DNA of 10,409 nt, from positions 1 through 10,409 of the forward strand of contig CALNBE010000317.1 of the NCBI GenBank assembly GCA_937874455.1, given 5' to 3'. Of this stretch, positions 5,573-10,409 are shown one piece after another. Source of the stretch: an uncultured Opitutia bacterium. Lineage in GTDB: Bacteria; Verrucomicrobiota; Verrucomicrobiia; Opitutales; UBA953. The position numbers and the translations under genes are program-made. Numbering within the stretch: position 1 is the stretch's first letter; every line of letters starts with the position of its first letter. The notes below the pieces were generated by a model. It saw nothing but the letters and a program-made list of their open reading frames with translations. It made no database searches and was not told the origin of the DNA.

Positions 5573-6408
5573 TGAAATCAATCCACGAAACCCTGTTGTC
5601 CCGGAAGGGCGCATTGACAATTGCCCTGAGCGGTATGTTGCTGGGGGCACTTATTCCCGGAAAGCTTATGGCTGTTGATGGCTACACTGACACCCCGATC
5701 GTGCCCGGCACGAAGTGGCATGTGCATGACCCCAACCGGCCGCAGCCCGAGGTGGTGACTCCGCAGGGTTGCGTGGTGGTGGCGCCGCCGTCGGATGCCA
5801 AGGTGCTCTTTGACGGCAAGTCCACTGACTCATGGAACGCGCTGGGCAAGCAGCGGAAAATGTGGCCGGTGAAAAACGGGGTGATGGTGGCCTCGTACAA
5901 CGACATCGAGACCAAGGAGAAATTCGGCGACGTGCAGGTCCACTTGGAATGGATGGCGCCCAATGAGCGCAAGGAGCCGGGGCAAAAGGACATGAACAGC
6001 GGGGTGATGTTTTTGGGCGGCGAATTTGAGGTGCAAATCCTGAATTCCTACAAGAACGACACCTATCCCGACGGTTCGGCGGGTTCGCTCTACGGACAAT
6101 TTCCTCCGCTGGTGAACGCCGGATTGCCGAAGGGCCAATGGCAGAGCTACGACATCATTTTCACCGCGCCGAAATTCAAGGATGGCAAACTGGTTGAGCC
6201 AGCCCGGGCCACTGTGATTCGCAACGGTGTGGTGGTGCAAAACGCCCAAGCCTTCCACGGCCCGACCGGGCACAAACATGTCGGCCAGTATCGCGCGAAC
6301 ATGGCAGTCACCGGCCCGATCAAGTTGCAGCACCACAGCGACCCGGTGCATTTCCGCAACATCTGGGTGCGCGAGCTGAAGCCGCGCACGGACGTGAATC
6401 CGGAATAA
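5569..6408 (+). CDS. Secreted 3-keto-disaccharide hydrolase (DUF1080) domain protein
   Basis: The 279-residue product has a signal peptide (Lys/Arg residues near the start, hydrophobic core about 15-31, likely cleavage near MAVDG at 34-38). The DUF1080 (PF06439) domain follows: VLFDGKSTDSWN (79-90), FGDVQVHLEWMAP (119-131), SGVMFLGGEFEVQILNSY (144-161), TYPDGSAGSLYGQFPPLVNA (165-184), GQWQSYDIIFTAPKF (189-203) and a final strand with LQHHSDPVHFRNIWVREL (253-270). These match the SGV...YEVQVLDSY...G.LYGQ.PP..NA...WQ.YDI.F pattern. Members are secreted jelly-roll proteins, some acting on 3-keto-glycosides. The frame is open back to 5440, but that extension crosses the Hsp20 terminator and would bury the signal peptide behind an acidic segment. 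ATG 5569 or 5572 is therefore preferred. No good ribosome-binding site is adjacent. Confidence 0.88.
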   Translation: MMKSIHETLLSRKGALTIALSGMLLGALIPGKLMAVDGYTDTPIVPGTKWHVHDPNRPQPEVVTPQGCVVVAPPSDAKVLFDGKSTDSWNALGKQRKMWPVKNGVMVASYNDIETKEKFGDVQVHLEWMAPNERKEPGQKDMNSGVMFLGGEFEVQILNSYKNDTYPDGSAGSLYGQFPPLVNAGLPKGQWQSYDIIFTAPKFKDGKLVEPARATVIRNGVVVQNAQAFHGPTGHKHVGQYRANMAVTGPIKLQHHSDPVHFRNIWVRELKPRTDVNPE

Positions 6409-6446
6409 AGGCCGGGCAAAGGAAATTTTTTCCGCGCAAGTTTTCG

Positions 6447-6476
6447 CCGGGACAGGTTTGCCTGTCCCGGTTTTTT
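6447..6476 (+). terminator. Intrinsic terminator of the DUF1080 gene
   Basis: A perfect 10-bp stem, CCGGGACAGG (6447-6456) and CCTGTCCCGG (6461-6470), with a TTTG loop is followed by T6 at 6471-6476. It lies 38 bp after the stop codon. Confidence 0.93.
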
Positions 6477-6501
6477 ATGCCCGCAATTGGCAGCCCGTCA
6501 T

Positions 6502-6650
6502 GGCGCGGCCACTTTCAACATCGAAGGCATCACTTTGACTGTCATGGGCGGACAGTTTGGTGATGGGTATCGGCAAGAGTAATGGTACCGCATCAACCTG
6601 GCTGGTTTGGTGGCGGGCCACTGGAGCGCGTCGCCAAACCAGCCGGATTA
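6502..6650 (+). pseudogene. Possible remnant of an unidentified plus-strand coding sequence
   Basis: One plus-strand frame reads GAATFNIEGITLTVMGGQ, FGDGYRQE, then an in-frame TAA at 6580-6582, then WYRINLAGLVAGHWSASPNQ and PDYE, before running into the end of the opposite-strand repeat-protein gene. Both halves look protein-like and stay in one frame, so this may be the C-terminal end of a lost gene interrupted by one stop. There is no start codon context, and I do not recognise the family. The second half overlaps the hairpin at 6600-6644, so the apparent coding character could be partly accidental. Confidence 0.25.
6600..6644. terminator. Long hairpin just after the PEP-CTERM repeat-protein gene
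   Basis: GGCTGGTTTGG at 6600-6610 and its exact complement at 6634-6644 form an 11-bp stem, which on the plus strand extends to about 16 bp with two G-U pairs. The arm begins 3 bp after the TAA of the minus-strand gene, as a terminator would. No T-run follows on either strand, so it is not a canonical intrinsic terminator; 3'-end protection or factor-dependent termination are alternatives. Confidence 0.45.
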
Positions 6651-9563
6651 TGAGCGGCGGCGGCGCAGGGCAACGATGCCGAGAAGACTGACGGCTCCAA
6701 CGAGCGCGTAGGTGGAGGGCTCGGGGATCACGGTGATTTTGCCATTCGCGTCGACAGAGAAGGTATAGGAACCCTCGCTTGTCTGAATCTTGTCGGCGGT
6801 GAGATTCGTTACCGTGGTTGAGTTGTCGAAGAACTGGATGGTGTCGCCCGCGACGAGCGTGTTGCCGTTCAGTTGAATCAGCAGGGTGGAGCCTTCCTCA
6901 AAAACCACACTTTCGGCATAGAGCAAGTCGAGGCCTTCGTCGGAGTATTCAAGTTCGAGTGTGGCCCCGCTTGCCAGAAGCACGTCGTCGGCGGTCAAAG
7001 TGCCGGGTGAGTTGCCGGGGGAGAGGATGCCGCCGGACTGCACGGTGATGTCGCCAAGGGAACCGGTGCCGCCGAGGGTGCCGCCGTTTTGGACAATGGT
7101 TTTGCCAGCAAAAGTGCCATTCAGGAAGAGGGACTGGTTTTCTTGGACGACCAAATCGGCATCGTAGTTGATGGTGCCGCCGTAGCTGCCGCTCAGATAC
7201 AGGGTGCCGCTTGTCACAGTAATGTTGCCCGCAAAATCGGTATCGAGTGACAACGTGCCAGTCCCTGTTTTGGTGAGGGTCCCGGTGCCAGAAAAAGCCG
7301 TGGCGATGCCGACGGTGAATTCTTGAGTGTCGAAGGTCAGCCCGTCCTCGTTGACCACCACGTGGGTAGTGGTGGTGGCGAGATCATCGGTGGTTGTAAT
7401 CCCCCCGCTGGTGGTGGCTTTGGTGGCGATGCGGAAGAAGTTGTCGGTGTTTTCGAGGGCGCGGATGGTGCCGCCGTTGGCCACGATGTTGTTGGTGCTG
7501 GCAGTGGTGCCGCCGCCGGCCTGAATGTATTTGGTGGCGAGTACGCCGCCGTTAAGATTGAGGTGGGAGGCTTGGCCACCATGCGCGGTGCTGTCGTCGC
7601 GGCCCAGGGTGATGAAGTTGTTGACGGTGAGAATGGCGTCGTCTTCGACGGTGATGTTGGTCGAGCCCGATGTTCCGCCGAGGTGCCCGATGGTAAGTTC
7701 GCGCAGGGTCAAGCGGGAGGAGTCGGCGAGGGTGATGGAGGCGGAGCCGGAATTGCTGGTGCTTCCGAAGTCGCCGACGGTCCACTTCATGTTGCCGGCG
7801 GCGATTTCCGTCGTGCCGGAGAGGGAAACTGTGGCTTGGGCACCGCTGCCGCCCCCGACAGTGCCGGAACCTGTGGCAGTGGAAGTGAGTTTGGCGTTGT
7901 CCGACATGGTCAGGGTGCCCTTGCTGTTGCTGTTGCTGTTGCTGTCGGTCCCATTGTAGCCGATGTGAATTTGATTGGCGAGAACAACGGATGATGTGTC
8001 GGAAATGTTCAATGTGCCAGTTGCCCCGTTATCGCCAATAATCAAATCACCCCCGGTGACATTCAGGACGGATTTGCCCTGCATGGTCATTGTTCCGGTA
8101 GTACTGTGATAGTAGCCGACGCTGATGCCATTGGAGATGTTTAATACGGCCCCAGTGTCGTCTGCGGCATCACCATTCATGGTGACCGTGCCGCTGCCGG
8201 ATTGGGAATATTGGCCGATTTTCAAATTTTTCAGGGATACGGTGGCGCGGTCCTTGATCGATAGGCTTCCTGTGCCCCCATCCCGTCCAATGGAGGTGTC
8301 ATTGGCGGTGAGCGAGGCGTCATTAGCCACGGTGACCGTGCCGCTGCCGGAGTGTCCGATGCCAAAATAGCCTGTGAGAGTGACGCTTGAATTGTCGCCG
8401 ACATTCAAGGTGCCGGAGCTGCCGGACTTAACCCCCACTTTCGTCTCTCCCCCGACCGACAGCGCGGCATTTTCGGAAAGTGTGATCGTGCCGCTGCCGG
8501 AATTGCCGAGGAGAAGGTTGGAGCTGACCTGAACCTTGCCGTGGGCGTTGACATTGATGTAGGCCTTGCCGCCAGAACTTTCAGCGAGCATAAGGTGCCC
8601 GAGTGCCACCAATTTTCCTTTGCCGTCGGCGTCATTGGCCGTGGCGCTGCCCACGTTGATGGTACCGGTTGCCGCGTTTCGTCCGATATGAAAGTTACCA
8701 TCCGTTCTTTGGGATGTGGCGACGGCACTGTCATAGATGTTCAGGGTTCCTACAGAGTTGGTGCCATTGCCCACCCAAATTTCATTGGCCCCGGTGAGGG
8801 TGGCGTTGCCATTCATGGTGACGATGCCGGTCCCGCCTGTTGAGCTATCGGTTTGCCCAATAAAAATGGTTTTGCTGTTGGAAGTGCTTATGGACGCATA
8901 GCCATTGAGCGTGACAGTTCCTGTGCCGCCCTTCCAACCAATGTATAAGTCGCCCGCGCTGGTGATCGCAGTCCCGGTTTCTGCTGTGTCGGCGAAGAGA
9001 GTTACAGTGGCATTGCTGTTGTCGCCGATGATCAGTCTGTTAGTGCCGGTCAGCTTTTCAATTTTGGCCCCATCGCTCAGGGTGGTGTGGCTGTTTGCGC
9101 TGAATACCACATAATCATTGGCAGAGAGTTTTGTCCCAGATCCGGTAATCAGCGAGTCGGTTTTAAAAATAAACTGTCCGGAGGTGCTCCAAGTGGCCCC
9201 GCCGGACACGCGCAACTCGTAATCTTCGTCTCCGGTGCCGCTGGAGCTTTCGAATGTCTGGTTGGCGGAGGCGGTGATCGTGCCGCCGGAAATGTTCATG
9301 AAGCCAGCGGAGAACGCAAGTTCGCCAAGGGCGATCACATCGCCCGTCCCAATCAATACCGTGCTGCTGCTTTTCGCGATGGTGACCTTGTCGCCAGAGA
9401 CGGGAAGTACGGTCGGGGTCCCGGTGCTGATTGTCCAGTTGGCGAGAGTGGTGAAATTGCCACTCCCAGTTTCCAGAGACCAAGTGTAATCGGTGGCAAT
9501 GGCAGGCAGATATGCCAATGCGGCGGCGACTACGAGGGGAAGGGTGCGGGTAGAACGGCTCAT
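6648..9563 (-). CDS. T5SS/PEP-CTERM-associated repeat surface protein
   Basis: This 971-residue exported protein has a signal peptide at 1-23 (likely cleavage AIA/TDYTW). An N-terminal segment (24-170) is followed by about 16 beta-strand repeats between about 175 and 660. Each is built as x(I/L/V)G..G..GT(V/L)(T/N)(I/M/V)...A.L; the IG landmarks fall mostly 23-29 residues apart, matching the T5SS/PEP-CTERM-associated repeat (TIGR04393-like). Residues 758-857 contain autotransporter-associated beta-strand motifs (GTGTLTKTGTGTLSL, NGGTLGGTGSLGDITVQSGG). The C terminus is a PEP-CTERM signal: PEP at 947-949, hydrophobic helix 952-966, then RRRRS. Such signals direct exosortase processing and surface display. 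I chose ATG 9563; the frame extends to 9641, but those 26 residues would displace the signal peptide. An in-frame TTGCTG tandem repeat encodes SNSNSNS. There is no autotransporter barrel. Confidence 0.9.
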   Translation of the reverse strand: MSRSTRTLPLVVAAALAYLPAIATDYTWSLETGSGNFTTLANWTISTGTPTVLPVSGDKVTIAKSSSTVLIGTGDVIALGELAFSAGFMNISGGTITASANQTFESSSGTGDEDYELRVSGGATWSTSGQFIFKTDSLITGSGTKLSANDYVVFSANSHTTLSDGAKIEKLTGTNRLIIGDNSNATVTLFADTAETGTAITSAGDLYIGWKGGTGTVTLNGYASISTSNSKTIFIGQTDSSTGGTGIVTMNGNATLTGANEIWVGNGTNSVGTLNIYDSAVATSQRTDGNFHIGRNAATGTINVGSATANDADGKGKLVALGHLMLAESSGGKAYINVNAHGKVQVSSNLLLGNSGSGTITLSENAALSVGGETKVGVKSGSSGTLNVGDNSSVTLTGYFGIGHSGSGTVTVANDASLTANDTSIGRDGGTGSLSIKDRATVSLKNLKIGQYSQSGSGTVTMNGDAADDTGAVLNISNGISVGYYHSTTGTMTMQGKSVLNVTGGDLIIGDNGATGTLNISDTSSVVLANQIHIGYNGTDSNSNSNSKGTLTMSDNAKLTSTATGSGTVGGGSGAQATVSLSGTTEIAAGNMKWTVGDFGSTSNSGSASITLADSSRLTLRELTIGHLGGTSGSTNITVEDDAILTVNNFITLGRDDSTAHGGQASHLNLNGGVLATKYIQAGGGTTASTNNIVANGGTIRALENTDNFFRIATKATTSGGITTTDDLATTTTHVVVNEDGLTFDTQEFTVGIATAFSGTGTLTKTGTGTLSLDTDFAGNITVTSGTLYLSGSYGGTINYDADLVVQENQSLFLNGTFAGKTIVQNGGTLGGTGSLGDITVQSGGILSPGNSPGTLTADDVLLASGATLELEYSDEGLDLLYAESVVFEEGSTLLIQLNGNTLVAGDTIQFFDNSTTVTNLTADKIQTSEGSYTFSVDANGKITVIPEPSTYALVGAVSLLGIVALRRRRS
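7921..7944 (-). repeat. Four tandem TTGCTG hexamers inside the repeat-protein gene
   Basis: Four perfect copies of TTGCTG (plus strand) encode alternating Ser-Asn on the minus strand (residues about 541-547). Copy-number change would add or remove two residues at a time without breaking the frame. Confidence 0.85.
8181..8501 (-). repeat. Three near-identical segments spaced exactly 150 bp inside the repeat-protein gene
   Basis: Blocks at 8181-8201, 8331-8351 and 8481-8501 share the core CGTGCCGCTGCCGGA. The first two are identical over 21 bases and the third differs in the first few. They encode GSGTVT/GSGTIT at residues about 356-361, 406-411 and 456-461, which is 50 residues or two repeat units apart. 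Confidence 0.8.
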
Positions 9564-9625
9564 CTTCGTAAGGGATAAGAAGGGTAAGCGGAGAAAGGTG
9601 ATAACTGGAAAGCTGATGAAAATTT

Positions 9626-9641
9626 TTGATTTATTGGTCAA
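9626..9641 (-). promoter_or_regulatory. Palindromic motif upstream of the PEP-CTERM gene (shared with 579-594)
   Basis: TTGATTTATTGGTCAA on the plus strand differs from the 579-594 motif at only two adjacent positions. It sits in a larger imperfect dyad at about 9625-9649, where TTTGATT-ATTG and CAATAATCAAA are separated by GT with one extra T in the left arm. It lies 62 bp upstream of the ATG at 9563. A common regulator or promoter element is inferred. Confidence 0.4.
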
Positions 9642-9649
9642 TAATCAAA

Positions 9650-10033
9650 TTGGCAGATCGGGTGAATCAACCGGGTTGTGCGGCGAGATAAATTTTACTA
9701 GTCAATCTCTTAAAACAAATAGCGTTAAAATAAAAAATTAAAAAATAGAATTGGGATGATAAGAAAGGCGCGGAAAATGTTTGGAAGTTAATTTATCAAT
9801 TGTTTCAATGAGAGGCGACGAAAGCTGGATGGTTAAATATGCCCGCGGTCAGTCCAGTGCGCGGTGGCGGAGGGAAATGGGGTGCAGGGGGAAGCGGTTT
9901 GCTGAGGCCAAGCCGCCAAAGCATTGTGCTGGAGACGGAATGGGGGCAGCGGCCCGCATCCCTTCATTGCGAGAAGGCGAATGGCGGTGGAAACATCCAA
10001 GGTTTGCGAGTCCGCCGGGCACTGGCCGAGTGT
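9650..10033. other. Intergenic region between the PEP-CTERM gene and folP
   Basis: Positions 9650-9780 are strongly AT-rich and likely contain the upstream promoter region of the minus-strand repeat-protein gene, but I cannot choose a -35/-10 pair. Positions 9781-10033 return to high GC. A plus-strand frame at 9781-10086 has Arg/Gly/Ser-rich composition with no recognisable motif and runs antisense into folP, so I do not call it a gene. No tRNA, terminator with a T-run or mobile element was seen. Confidence 0.5.
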
Positions 10034-10409
10034 CTATACAGGGGCATTCCAGCGGAGGCCGGCGCGGAGGGCGTCAGCCATTTTGACCGCGTCGCGGACT
10101 TCATCGAGATTGTGGAAGCGGAGCATGGCCGCGCCCTGCTGGACGCCCCAGACGGCGGTGGCGAGGTTGCCTGGCTGGCGGCGGTCCACTGGCGCGTCGA
10201 GCACCAGTCCGAGGGTGGATTTGCGGCTGGTGCCGAGAAGGAGGGGGAACCCGAGCTGGACGACCAGGTGGAGGGCGCGAAGCGATTCGAGGTTTTGCGC
10301 CGGGGTTTTGCCGAAGCCGAAACCCGGATCGAGCCAGATCTGGCGCTGGGGCACTCCGGCGGCGCGGGCGAGTTGGCCAGCAGCACCGACGTCCCACCGT
10401 CGACATGGT
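10034..10409 (-). CDS. folP: Dihydropteroate synthase, C-terminal part
   Basis: This frame encodes the last 125 residues of DHPS, the cytoplasmic enzyme that joins para-aminobenzoate to 6-hydroxymethyl-dihydropterin diphosphate in folate synthesis, the sulfonamide target. The signatures, in order, are ARAAGVPQRQIWLDPGFGFGKT (pterin-binding barrel strand with the conserved Asp and GFGK), N..SL..L, LGFPLLLGTSRKS (SRKS substrate-binding loop), GNLATAVWGVQQGAAMLRFHNLDEVRDAVKMADAL (the usual RVHDV site is RFHNL here, keeping Arg and His) and a short tail ending at TAG 10034. The frame is open to the right edge of the window, so the 5' part with the first pterin-binding motifs lies outside. An internal GTG at 10354 could be mistaken for a start but falls inside the conserved domain. 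The RFHN variant is a mild departure from the family. Confidence 0.93.
   Translation of the reverse strand, partial: PCRRWDVGAAGQLARAAGVPQRQIWLDPGFGFGKTPAQNLESLRALHLVVQLGFPLLLGTSRKSTLGLVLDAPVDRRQPGNLATAVWGVQQGAAMLRFHNLDEVRDAVKMADALRAGLRWNAPV

Noticed and set aside
7323..7994. A 223-residue plus-strand frame, antisense to the repeat-protein gene.
   Set aside because: Gly/Val/Ala-rich shadow of the Thr/Ser/Gly/Asn-rich repeat gene; no motifs and no plausible start context.
9781..10086. A 101-residue plus-strand frame between the repeat-protein gene and folP.
   Set aside because: Low-complexity Arg/Gly/Ser composition, overlaps folP antisense, no ribosome-binding site and no recognised domain.

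Overview
The window most likely comes from a Verrucomicrobiota chromosome, probably Opitutales/Opitutaceae-like. The pointers are moderately high GC, a repeat-rich secreted protein with a C-terminal PEP-CTERM sorting signal ending in RRRRS, a secreted 3-keto-disaccharide hydrolase (DUF1080) protein, a TRL-like lipoprotein, and mostly weak Shine-Dalgarno sequences. The taxonomic call is inference from protein style only; no rRNA or other marker is present.

Layout. (1) 31-531 (-): a short secreted passenger-like protein that stops abruptly inside a repeat and is probably truncated. (2) 754-3391 (-): a compact ABC importer operon in the order solute-binding protein, ATPase, permease (NitT/TauT/SsuABC family), closed by an intrinsic terminator at 695-723. 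(3) 3610-3933 (+): a small TRL-like lipoprotein. It converges on (4) 4064-4516 (-), a stand-alone CysJ-type flavodoxin; each has its own terminator in the 130-bp gap. (5) 4517-5002: a 486-bp intergenic region holding a long interrupted inverted repeat of about 70 bp. (6) 5003-5434 (+): an Hsp20 small heat-shock protein with a clear terminator. (7) 5569-6408 (+): a secreted DUF1080 protein with a strong terminator and a possible 20-codon upstream leader ORF. (8) 6409-6647: contains what looks like a broken remnant of an unidentified plus-strand coding sequence and a long hairpin. (9) 6648-9563 (-): a 971-residue T5SS/PEP-CTERM-associated repeat protein. (10) 9564-10033: an AT-rich upstream region, then unassigned sequence. 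(11) 10034-10409 (-): the C-terminal part of dihydropteroate synthase (folP), which runs off the window.

How the parts relate. The ABC cassette would import a small anion such as a sulfonate; no sulfonate monooxygenase is present to fix the substrate. The CysJ-like flavodoxin nearby could supply electrons to a sulfite-reductase-type or other flavin pathway, but that link is only suggestive. The two passenger-like genes (31-531 and 6648-9563) share a similar N-terminal design and a 16-bp dyad (14/16 identical) at 47 and 62 bp upstream of their starts, which suggests common control of surface proteins. I did not find a defence island, CRISPR array, insertion sequence, tRNA or rRNA. The least explained sequences are the shared dyad, the inverted-repeat element at 4769-4836 and the coding remnant at about 6502-6650.
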